Origin: Diacronema lutheri
Taxonomy: Eukaryota; Haptophyta; Pavlovophyceae; Pavlovales; Pavlovaceae
DNA: 64,000 nt
Direction: 5' to 3'
Assembly: GCA_019448385.1 (NCBI GenBank)
Contig: JAGTXO010000004.1
Coordinates: 930,001-994,000, forward strand
Within the stretch, counting starts at the first letter, position 1; each line of letters starts with the position of its first letter. Shown one piece after another: positions 21,901-28,658 of this stretch. A model generated the notes under the pieces. It did not search any database. It worked only from the letters and a program-made list of their open reading frames with translations, and was not told the origin of the DNA. The position numbers were made by a program, and so were the translations under genes.

Positions 21901-23511
21901 GAGCCGATCAAGTGGACAGGCACAAACGGCAACACCCCGCCGATGTCGGACGTGCGCGTCAGGTACGCGGTCTTTGCGACGCGCTTCGACATCTCCAACC
22001 GCGTCTTCGACTACGCCGGGCGCGAGCGGCCGCCGGCCGATCTGCCGTGGCACGCGCGGCGCTCGTGGGTTGGCCTCGCGCCGCTGCCGCGCGTGCCGCT
22101 CCCGGGCCGGCAGCCCGTCAAGTCGGTGGTGACAGATGGCGTCGCCGTGCACGCCGTCGGGACCGTCCTCGTGCCGAAGGCGCAGGCGCCGGCCGGCGGC
22201 TCGGGCGTCCTGCACCGCTGGCGCCGGCCGGACGGGCGCATCGCCGTCGCGCTCGGCTCCGAGCTGCGGCGGGCGATCGACGTCGAGGCGGCGGTCGTCG
22301 TCGCGGCCGACCCGAACATGGGCAACATCACCACCTACTCTGCGCACGTCGGGCGGGCGGCCGTCTGGCGGCAGTTCACGCAGCGCGCGCGCGCGCGCGC
22401 CGCGGGCTTTGCGCGCGAGACGGCCAAGACCAACGCGGCGCGGCGGCGCGTGCGCAAGGACGGGCGCGGCGAGGAGTTCAGCGTGGAGGCGGACGAGGCG
22501 CGGCTTGGCGAGGCGCACAGCGCCAAGGTGCTCGGCGAGGGCGAGTTCCACGCCTTCCACCGCGAGAGCGCGCGGGTGCGCGAGCGCGCCGCCGAGCACG
22601 TGTACGACGCGCCGGCGCGCCGGAAGGAGCGCTGGCGGCGCGACAGCGGCGGGCGGTCCAACGCGGCGCGCGTCGCCGAGGCGCTCATCGCGGCGCACTG
22701 TGTCGACGGCGTGACGCGCGACCGGCTGCTCGTGTGCGTGGGCAAGTGGCTGCGCGACCACAAGGGCGCGCAGCCCAAGGGCGCGCCGCCCGCCTTCCAG
22801 GTGGGGCTGCTGCGCGAGCTGCGGCGGCGCGGCGTCGCGGCCGTCTTCGTGCCCGAGCCGTACACGTCGATGCACTGCTCGATGCCGCGGCTCGCCAAGG
22901 GCGGCAGGCTGCAGCGCTGCGGCGCGGAGCTCGCGCAGAACCCGCGCCTGCCCGTGGCAAAGGGCGGCACGCGCACGGTGCACGCGCTCGTCATCTGCCC
23001 GGCGTGCAACGGCGGCAAGAAGCCCGTGCACCGCGACTACAACGCCGCGCGCAACATCTTCTACGACGTGCACGACATGGCGGCGCACGCGGCCGGGCGC
23101 GACACCACGTCGACGCCTGAGCGCTTTGCCCTCGTGCTCGCCTGGTGGGCGCGCGGCGAGGTGTGGGAGCGTGAGGAGCGCATGGTGCACGGCGAGGGCG
23201 ACGACTGCGACGACGAGTGCGACGGCGACGACGAGGGCGACGACGAGGGCGACGACGACGACGACGACGATGGCAGCGGCGACGGCGGCGGCGGCGAGGG
23301 CGACGGCGACGGCGACGGCGACGGAGGCGGCGGCGGCGACGACGACGATGACGGCGGGGGAGGCGGCGGCGGCGACGGCGGTGGCGACGACGGCGGCGGG
23401 CGCGGCGGCGGTGGCGGCGGCGGCTCTCGCGCCCGCACCCCCGCCCGCGGAGCTGCCAGCGCCAGTGCCGGCGGCGGCAGCGCGCGCGGGCCGAAGCGCG
23501 GCCGGCGTTGA
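4609..23511 (+). CDS. Giant multidomain protein: Ulp1-like protease modules, YqaJ nuclease, chromodomain and Fanzor nuclease
   Basis: Three exons are inferred: 4609-8283, 8417-21658 and 21787-23511, both joins phase 0, giving about 6,213 residues. Order of parts: Ulp1-like module (about residues 35-195); Ala/Asp-rich linker; possible PD-(D/E)XK remnant; a hydrophobic segment near 7900-7980; long Arg/Ala-rich coiled regions; second Ulp1-like module (Cys 2576); Ala and Pro runs; several degenerate papain-like segments; YqaJ-like nuclease (about 3965-4130); Josephin-like remnant; Pro-rich repeat; chromodomain (about 5204-5260); Fanzor (about 5370-6100); acidic Asp/Gly tail ending in a basic patch. 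Composition is extreme in Ala, Arg and Gly. The start Met is preceded by CTGCAG, so 4609 could instead be an exon start. No DDE transposase or reverse transcriptase was seen. Whether it is an active mobile element or a host gene is not decided by the sequence. Confidence 0.7.
4708..5193 (+). other. Ulp1/C48-like cysteine protease module 1
   Basis: Residues about 34-195 show the Ulp1 order of catalytic elements: VHWTAAYLLL with His105, ALLADSRT with Asp132, Gln173 in PPQSGAACC, and Cys178 or Cys179, followed by a small-residue helix. In C48 enzymes this His-Asp-Gln-Cys set cleaves SUMO or related ubiquitin-like tags. Overall similarity is weak, so the fold is inferred from motif order and spacing. 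Confidence 0.55.
8284..8416 (+). other. Intron 1 of the giant gene
   Basis: GTAGGC donor at 8284 and GCGCAG acceptor ending at 8416, 133 nt, phase 0. It joins ...EPAGGW to GRPADLRLQQAH and explains the switch between two long overlapping open frames. It contains an alternating CG run (about 8290-8318). Confidence 0.6.
11520..11745 (+). repeat. Imperfect tandem repeat of about 57-63 nt
   Basis: Four to five copies of a unit beginning gccttcgcgcctgccgccga encode AFAPAADGVF-type peptide repeats in the giant protein. Copies differ by substitutions and one shortened unit. Confidence 0.75.
11920..12590 (+). other. Ulp1/C48-like cysteine protease module 2, catalytic set intact
   Basis: GHFTALRL supplies the His (12260-12262), YDAVLVDTL the Asp (about 12329), and NEAAQRGATCGLAIV the Gln (12452-12454) and nucleophile Cys (12467-12469). 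The CG dipeptide and the spacing are typical of C48 proteases and clearer than in module 1. The module sits after an imperfect 57-63 nt tandem repeat. Confidence 0.6.
12715..12945 (+). repeat. GCC/CCG triplet repeats coding for Ala and Pro runs
   Basis: Nearly pure GCC triplets (about 12866-12935) give an uninterrupted run of about 22 Ala; a Pro run precedes it. The frame is preserved throughout. Confidence 0.9.
16620..17130 (+). other. YqaJ/lambda-exonuclease-like PD-(D/E)XK nuclease domain
   Basis: AQRSPRWHDERWEEVTGSKV resembles the N-terminal QgSpeW...R...iTaS signature of YqaJ nucleases. FSPDGLA gives the active-site Asp (16922-16924). VLVEVKT gives Glu (16967-16969) and Lys (16973-16975). 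HRDQLQLGMHVLGVSKAL matches the downstream Gln-containing helix. The full D-ExK set is present, so activity on DNA ends is plausible. Such domains are common in phages, large DNA viruses and some large transposons (family knowledge). Confidence 0.75.
17570..18050 (+). other. Possible Josephin/USP-like remnant lacking the catalytic His
   Basis: The stretch DDFVAVVRRGGRWFACEPG, followed by EEAFAVVYVRRG, looks like the His-containing strand pair and closing strand of papain-like deubiquitinases, but Asp replaces the expected His. This is a pattern judgement only. Confidence 0.25.
18475..18605 (+). repeat. 18-nt tandem repeat coding for Pro/Ala-rich hexapeptide
   Basis: About six units of gccgccgcgccgccgccc encode repeats of the type AAAPPP with single substitutions (Thr, Val) between the Josephin-like remnant and later segments of the giant protein. 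Confidence 0.85.
20341..20520 (+). other. Chromodomain
   Basis: YEVEAVVDERRKAG then FRIRWRGYDESADTWEPEAN matches the chromodomain core: E-Y-V-V-E-x-I, the YxVKWKGY strand and the TWEP strand, then a C-terminal helix DLVAQFRKTRDE. The aromatic-cage positions (Tyr at 20351, Trp in IRW, Tyr in RGY) are kept, so binding to a methylated histone tail is plausible. It lies about 110 residues before the Fanzor helices in one open frame. Confidence 0.88.
20850..23130 (+). other. Fanzor (eukaryotic TnpB-like RuvC nuclease) domain
   Basis: After the helical N-terminal part (RKELRRIAAAVHRLTTQAYR) and intron 2 come the three RuvC elements. These are AADPNMGN with Asp at 22309-22311, VFVPEPYTSMHC with Glu at 22855-22857, and HRDYNAARNIF with Asp at 23035-23037. 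Between the last two lies a zinc-ribbon-like set (MHC, QRCG, CPAC). Fanzors are RNA-guided endonucleases of eukaryotes and large DNA viruses (established knowledge). All three acidic residues are kept. A guide-RNA gene, normally adjacent, was not identified. Confidence 0.88.
21659..21786 (+). other. Intron 2 of the giant gene, inside the Fanzor domain
   Basis: GTGCGC donor at 21659 and GCGCAG acceptor ending at 21786, 128 nt, phase 0. It joins ...APLRTHN to VPRNVRLAAS, linking the N-terminal helical part of the Fanzor to its RuvC part. Donor and length match the SMC4 introns. Confidence 0.72.
23200..23511 (+). repeat. GAC/GGC-rich triplet region coding for acidic Asp/Gly tail
   Basis: Repeated GAC and GGC codons give an Asp/Gly tail of about 80 residues after the Fanzor domain, ending in an Arg/Lys-rich patch (GPKRGRR) that could act as a nuclear localisation signal. 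Confidence 0.8.
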
Positions 23512-23961
23512 CGCACGGCCGAGCCGCGCAGCGGTCGACGCTTTGCGGGCTCTGCCCAGGTCGCGCGCGGCTGGCGACGCGTGCCGCGCGCGGCACGACC
23601 GTGCACGCCGCCACCCGTGGCCGAGCGCGCCGCACCAGCCGGCCCGCTCCAACCGCCGTGCGGATCACGGACGCTCGCTACGGCTCGTCGGCGCGCGTCA
23701 CCTGCGCCGGCGGCCACGGCGCCGTCTGCTCCGGCCTCGTCGCGAGCAGCCCGACCGCTGCTCGCCGCCCGCACGCCGCCGCAGCAACGCTGCGCGTCGT
23801 GCTCCCCCGCTCGCCAAACGCGAAGAGCTCCCTCACAAGGACGTCCTTCCGAACGGCCCGCGCTGCACTCGGGGCGCGATCGTGCCCCTGATCGGATTTG
23901 GCTTGACCATCTATACGTGAAGACTGCGATTCGGTGAGGCTCTCTCCAGGTCGGACGTCCG
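23512..23961. other. Intergenic spacer downstream of the giant gene
   Basis: 450 nt with no recognisable gene, RNA or repeat. If a Fanzor guide RNA exists, this stretch and the 3' end of the coding region are the places to look, but no structure was recognised by eye. Confidence 0.4.
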
Positions 23962-26085
23962 ATGCGCGCCCTCGTCGTCCTGATCGGCGCGGCCGCCATC
24001 GCGAGCACGCACGGGCGGCCGCGCTTCTCAGGCGGCGATCTGGAGAACGCGACGGTGTGGCGCTCGCTCGTCGCGTGGGCCGTCGAGCGGCAGGTCGTCC
24101 TCGTCACGACCAACGAGCACGGGCTCGTCGATGCGGTCGGCACGCTGCTGCAGCTCCGCTCGCACGGCGTCATGCCGACGCTCGTGCACGCGACGTCCAA
24201 GGCGGTGTGCGACGCGCTGTACGAGGCGGTGCCCGACGGCGCGTGCGCGTGGACTACATGGAAGCCGCCCACGATCGTCGGCGAGTGGAAGCCGCCCAAC
24301 TTTCGCACGGTCCTCTTCGTCGCGCGCAAGTACATTGTGCACCGGCTCGCCGTCGACGAGGGGATCGCCGTGCTGCAGACGGACACGGACACGGTGTGGT
24401 TCGTCAACCCGTTCGCGCTCTTCGATTCACCCGCGCTGCGCGAGTATGACGTGATCGTCCAGCGCGACGCGCCGTTCGCGAACGCGGGCGTGATGTTCGT
24501 GCGCAACGCACGCGCAGGGACGGGCGCCGCGTACGTCGTCGCCGAGCTGCTGCGCACGCTGCAGCGCTTCTCCGGGGAGGACGCGGACGTGCTACGCGCG
24601 GTGCGCGAGGTGCTTCCCGCCGCCGCCGCCGTCGCGCGGAAGGTGGACAACGAGCAGATGCACCTGAACGACATCATTGCATCGGCGGCGCTCGGCCGGC
24701 GCGTCTGGTCCTCGTCGATCAAACGGCTGTACGGCGCGGACGGGAGTGTGTGTGCACACCCCAACTGCGACGAGCCGAGCCGGCGCGCGTACGCGGAGAC
24801 CTCCGCCGCCGTCCACGCCCTGCTCGCCAACACCGGCCCGCTCGACCTCTGCGTGCCGAGCGAGCGCTCTCCTTCGCTCTGTGGCCTCGCACAATGGCGG
24901 CGCGCCGCGTTGAGGGACAGCGGCCTCGCCGTCTCCGTCTCCGATTTGACGGCGCGACGTGGTCTGATGTCGCATGCGCGCGCGAGTAAGCTGCTCATCG
25001 CACCGCCGCTCCTCTTTGCGCACCTCCTCTCCTTCCGCACGATGGTTGCCGAGCAGCGCAGCGCGCGCTGCCGGCAGACCGAGTCGCTGCGCGCGCGGCT
25101 CGGCGCGCGGCTCGGCGCGGCCAACGGCTCGGACGCGTGGGCGTGGGAGGAGCACCGCGCGGCGCCCGTCGTTGCGATGGTCCATCTCGCCGCGCTCTCC
25201 TCCGCCAAGCACCAGCGCGCCGTCGTCGTGCAAGGCCTCGGCAGTTGGGACGCGCGCGCCGACGGTGCGGGCGCGCGGTTTGGTCGCCCGCGCCTGTACG
25301 GCGCCACGATGCGCGTGATCACGCTTGCAAACTTTGACATGTCGGCGCTTGTCAACGCGTCGCGCGGCGACGGCGCCGAGCAGGCGCTCATCCGCCCGCT
25401 GCTCCGCCTCGCGCAGCTGACCGGCCGGAGGCCCGCGCTGCCCGGCTTCCCGTGCGGCGCGGGCGCGAGCGCGACGTCCGTAGACGCGCGCGCCAAGGCG
25501 CGCGTCAACCAGGTGGAGCTGATCGTGCCCAACAGCGACTGCGGCCAGCCGGTGCCCGCCGACGCGTCGCGCACGCCCGCGACGGGTGGCGAGTGCATGT
25601 TCGTCTCGACGTCGCAGTGCCATTCCCTCGTTCTCTCCCAGTTTGAGCTGCGCAGGCTGAGAGCCAACGCGAGCGGCTCGGCCGAGGGCGAAAGCGCGCA
25701 CGCGCGCGCGCCGGACGCGGGCGGAAGTGCGTGGAGCGCGGAGAGGCGCGTGCGGCTGGATGCGCTCGTGCGCGGCGCGCACGGCGCGCACGGCGACGCC
25801 ACCGGCGCGCACGCGCGCGACTTGGACGTGCGCGCGCGGGAGCTGCTCGGCGCGGACCTGGACGTGACCATCGTCACGATTGATGGCGGCGGCGCGCCGC
25901 TCGCGGCGCTGGACGGCGCGCTCGCGGCGCTGCCGCAGTTTGCGGAGCCGTCCGCGCACAACACGCTCGCCGGCGAGCACCAAAGGCCCGTTGAGGCGCT
26001 CTGCCGCGTCGTCATGAGCGGCCTCGCGCGCTCGGCACACGCGGCGCATCGCAAGAGGAAGAGCGGCGCCACGCTGTCAACATAG
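23962..26085 (+). CDS. Nucleotide-diphospho-sugar transferase family protein (DUF271/GT77-like), secretory
   Basis: The protein has 707 residues. The N terminus MRALVVLIGAAAIASTHG looks like a signal peptide or anchor. The core RTVLFVARKYIVHRLAVDEG, then AVLQTDTDTVWFVNPF, carries a DxD motif (DTDT) for metal and nucleotide-sugar binding, followed by FANAGVMFVRN and NEQMHLND, which is the pattern of pfam03407-type Golgi glycosyltransferases. The likely role is sugar transfer to wall or glycoprotein glycans in the Golgi. The C-terminal 350 residues are not recognised. The gene is single-exon as read and converges with the FKBP gene, with 17 nt between their stops. Confidence 0.78.
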   Translation: MRALVVLIGAAAIASTHGRPRFSGGDLENATVWRSLVAWAVERQVVLVTTNEHGLVDAVGTLLQLRSHGVMPTLVHATSKAVCDALYEAVPDGACAWTTWKPPTIVGEWKPPNFRTVLFVARKYIVHRLAVDEGIAVLQTDTDTVWFVNPFALFDSPALREYDVIVQRDAPFANAGVMFVRNARAGTGAAYVVAELLRTLQRFSGEDADVLRAVREVLPAAAAVARKVDNEQMHLNDIIASAALGRRVWSSSIKRLYGADGSVCAHPNCDEPSRRAYAETSAAVHALLANTGPLDLCVPSERSPSLCGLAQWRRAALRDSGLAVSVSDLTARRGLMSHARASKLLIAPPLLFAHLLSFRTMVAEQRSARCRQTESLRARLGARLGAANGSDAWAWEEHRAAPVVAMVHLAALSSAKHQRAVVVQGLGSWDARADGAGARFGRPRLYGATMRVITLANFDMSALVNASRGDGAEQALIRPLLRLAQLTGRRPALPGFPCGAGASATSVDARAKARVNQVELIVPNSDCGQPVPADASRTPATGGECMFVSTSQCHSLVLSQFELRRLRANASGSAEGESAHARAPDAGGSAWSAERRVRLDALVRGAHGAHGDATGAHARDLDVRARELLGADLDVTIVTIDGGGAPLAALDGALAALPQFAEPSAHNTLAGEHQRPVEALCRVVMSGLARSAHAAHRKRKSGATLST

Positions 26086-26102
26086 TTTACTACAAGGGGA
26101 GC

Positions 26103-26726
26103 TCATCCCCGCCCGCCCGGCTTCGACGCGAGGTTGGCGAGCAGATTGCCGAAAGAGCGGCCCGCGCTCTGCGCTGTGCGGCTCACGGCGGCAACGATGC
26201 TCTCGACCGAGTGGTCGTTGCCCTCAGCCTCGAGCACCTCGATGTGCATCTGGTGGACACAGCCGGTGAGCGTCACTTCGAACACGACCTCCTCGAACGG
26301 TCCGATCTTTGGCGGCTTGCCCTTGACGCCGTATGCCATCGTGTGCGGCGCGCGAATCCTCCGCACATCGCCGACGCACATGCCGACCACCGCCTCGTCG
26401 AATGCGCCGAATGCCTTGCCGCTGCCCAAGCGAAAGCTCACAGTGCCAGATTCGAGCACTTCGCCCGGCTCGAACCCGTCCGCGCCGCCCAGCGCCTTGC
26501 GCGCGACGTACTTCGCGCGCACGATCTGGCCGATATCGGCGGGCTTGTTGCGCCAGCTCACCTGCGACGTTGCTTTGAGCTCGCGCCACATCACGTTGGG
26601 CGTCGACAAGCTCAGGCAGCGTACCGGCGCGCTCGTGCGGCGCACCGGCGCGTTCAGGCTCAGGCTGCGCAGAGCGCGCGTCGCGACCCCACCCTGCACG
26701 CACGCCCGCGCAAATCGAGGAAGCAT
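26103..26726 (-). CDS. FKBP-type peptidyl-prolyl isomerase, probably organellar
   Basis: 207 residues. The N terminus is rich in Arg, Ser and Leu without acidic residues (MLPRFARACVQGG...), typical of a mitochondrial or plastid leader. The FKBP fold follows: GQIVRAKYVARKALGG, an SGTVSFRLGSGKAFGAFDEAV strand-helix pair, VGMCVGDVRRIRAP, MAYGVKGKPPKIGPFEEVVFEV. It catalyses cis-trans isomerisation of Xaa-Pro bonds. It is slightly divergent at drug-binding positions. It is divergent with the SNARE gene, with 95 nt between start codons. Confidence 0.85.
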   Translation of the reverse strand: MLPRFARACVQGGVATRALRSLSLNAPVRRTSAPVRCLSLSTPNVMWRELKATSQVSWRNKPADIGQIVRAKYVARKALGGADGFEPGEVLESGTVSFRLGSGKAFGAFDEAVVGMCVGDVRRIRAPHTMAYGVKGKPPKIGPFEEVVFEVTLTGCVHQMHIEVLEAEGNDHSVESIVAAVSRTAQSAGRSFGNLLANLASKPGGRG

Positions 26727-26821
26727 CCTGCGAGCCGGATTTTGAAACGCGGCGGAGGGCGCGGTGAGCTCGGCGGTCGGCGGCGCGCGCCGCGAGCCGG
26801 CGGCGCAGTGCGCGCGGGGAG
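26727..26821. promoter_or_regulatory. Short divergent spacer, likely bidirectional promoter
   Basis: Only 95 nt separate the start codons of the FKBP and SNARE genes on opposite strands. No TATA box is visible. Shared promoter function is inferred from the geometry. Confidence 0.4.
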
Positions 26822-27190
26822 ATGGCTGACTTTTCCAACCGGAAAGGTCGGAAGCCGTACGCCGATGACGACGCGGAGTCCTTCTACATGCACGGCGAGA
26901 AGGCGCAGCTCCTCGAGCAGGAGCAGGAGCAGCGCGAGGCGCTGCGCGCGCTGCAAGGCGGGATCAACCGGATGGGTCAGATGGCACTCGCCGTCAACGA
27001 GGAGCTGGACCACCAGAACCGAATGATCGAGGACATTGACGAGCACATCGACAAGTCCGAATCCTCGCTCTCGACGCTCACCAAAAAGCTCAAGGCCTTG
27101 TCCAACGACTCGGATGGCGGCAAATACTGCACCATCTGCTTTCTGACGGTCGTCCTCGTCGTCCTCTTCTGGCTCGTGATCAACGACTGA
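26822..27190 (+). CDS. Qc-type SNARE (Bet1/syntaxin-8-like)
   Basis: 122 residues: a short acidic N terminus, one SNARE coiled coil (about residues 40-98), and a C-terminal membrane anchor ICFLTVVLVVLFWLVIND with only a few lumenal residues. The zero-layer Gln lies in NEELDHQNRMIEDID, marking a Q-SNARE. The single SNARE motif and short N terminus suggest Bet1 or Qc members acting in ER-Golgi or endosomal fusion. Which compartment cannot be told from the sequence. Confidence 0.88.
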   Translation: MADFSNRKGRKPYADDDAESFYMHGEKAQLLEQEQEQREALRALQGGINRMGQMALAVNEELDHQNRMIEDIDEHIDKSESSLSTLTKKLKALSNDSDGGKYCTICFLTVVLVVLFWLVIND

Positions 27191-27283
27191 GTGCATCAAG
27201 ATAGAGGCGCACGGGCAGTACATGGCGTCGTTGTCGCCCGGCGCCGCCGTCCCCTTCTGGCTCGTTTTCGCCGTCCTCTTCTG

Positions 27284-27309
27284 CCCCCCCCCCCCCCCCC
27301 ACCCCCCCA
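27284..27309 (+). repeat. Poly-C tract
   Basis: C17, then A and C7, in the spacer between the SNARE gene and the convergent gene at 27322-28593. It may lie in a 3' UTR or an unrecognised intron. Confidence 0.95.
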
Positions 27310-27321
27310 CAACAGGCGCCG

Positions 27322-28593
27322 CTACCACAGCGCACTTTTGCCGAGCGGGCCGAGATGGTCGCCGAAGTGCACCTGTGAGAGCGTGTGCTTCTTGGCCGCG
27401 TACGCGGCGCCGTAGTCCTGACGGTGGTGGGGGATGCGGTCCTCGTGCCGGCTGCTTGCGCCGGACGCCGGCGCGGCCTCGGCCGCGTTCACGCCGCCGC
27501 GCTCGCTCGCGGCGGCGTCCTTGGTCGCGCGCTCGGTGGGTTGGCCCGCCGTCTCGGCGACGGCACCTGCGCCGTCGACCAAGGCTCGCGCGTCGTTGTC
27601 GGCGCCGCCGCCGCCGCCGCGCGCATCCGCTCCATCCACTCGCGCAGCGTGCGCGCGCTCGCCGCCGTCGACCGCGCTGTTCTGCCGGCGGTCAGCGCCT
27701 CCGTTCAGGTCATGCTCGCCGGTGATCTTGGCCGTCGGCGGCTTGGGCATCCGACGACGCACCGCGTCGGGGATCGACTGCGCGCCGTGCGCGCGTGGCT
27801 GTGGCCCAAGGATCCGCGCATCAGCTCCTGCCACCAGAAGCACCTTCCTCGCCATGTGCGCCTCGTCGACAGGCGGCGGCTGCGTGAGGCCGCGCAGTTG
27901 GATGCCGCGCGCAAGCTGCAAGCTCTGCCCGTGCGCGTACTCCTCCGCCTCGGGTCTGCGCGGGAAGTATTCGAGGCCGCCCTGCTCGGCCGGCAAATTG
28001 TGCGCGATCCCGAGCGGCGCGCTCGTCGGCGCGCGATACGACGCGTGCTCGATTCGCGTGAGCTTGTCCGCGAGCGCGCGTTTGACGAACGTGCCCGACC
28101 GGTTGTGCAGCTCGGCGTGCTCCGCTGCGCTGCCGTCGAGGTCGAGGCTCGCGTCCGCGGCGGGCGGCGGCGGCGGTAGCTTCATCGGCCGCTCCTTTTT
28201 GATCACAAACTCGGGCACAGGCAACGAGTCGTACAACGCGAACTTGCTCGCGACCTGGAGCGGCGGGCCGCCGTACCACCACGCCGGGCGGTCCCGCGCA
28301 AGGATTGGCGTGCGCGTGCCCCCAAAGCGCGAAGGCATCGCGCCGGCCGCGCCCGCGAGCTCGCTTTCCGACTGGCTCCGCTCGAGCCTCGGCACGCGCG
28401 CCATCTGGCGCGCCTCGGCGTTGATCGCCGCGGTGATGTACACCGACTTGATGTTGTCTATGGACATATGGCCCGAGTCGAACACGTTGACCGGCTCGTT
28501 GCGCATGACCGCCCGCCGCGGCGGCAGCGCGCGCGGTACGAACGTACTCGCGCCTTTGCGCCCATCCGCTCCTCGCGCCATCGCTCTCACCAA
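27322..28593 (-). CDS. Unknown protein, 423 residues
   Basis: I do not recognise this protein. The N-terminal two thirds have an ordinary composition with Tyr and Trp-bearing stretches (PAWWYGGPPLQVASKFALYD, GGLEYFPRRPEAEEYAHGQS), which argues for a real gene. The C-terminal third is low-complexity Ala/Gly/Asp/Arg, then ends in a more complex motif (YAAKKHTLSQVHFGDHLGPL). No membrane segment or signal peptide is seen. It could be a cytoskeletal or ciliary accessory protein, but that is a guess. Confidence 0.65.
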   Translation of the reverse strand: MVRAMARGADGRKGASTFVPRALPPRRAVMRNEPVNVFDSGHMSIDNIKSVYITAAINAEARQMARVPRLERSQSESELAGAAGAMPSRFGGTRTPILARDRPAWWYGGPPLQVASKFALYDSLPVPEFVIKKERPMKLPPPPPAADASLDLDGSAAEHAELHNRSGTFVKRALADKLTRIEHASYRAPTSAPLGIAHNLPAEQGGLEYFPRRPEAEEYAHGQSLQLARGIQLRGLTQPPPVDEAHMARKVLLVAGADARILGPQPRAHGAQSIPDAVRRRMPKPPTAKITGEHDLNGGADRRQNSAVDGGERAHAARVDGADARGGGGGADNDARALVDGAGAVAETAGQPTERATKDAAASERGGVNAAEAAPASGASSRHEDRIPHHRQDYGAAYAAKKHTLSQVHFGDHLGPLGKSALW

Positions 28594-28658
28594 GTCAAAA
28601 CGGACACAAACGGAGGCAGTTCAGTGGCCCGTCACAGACTCACAAATCACAATGAATC

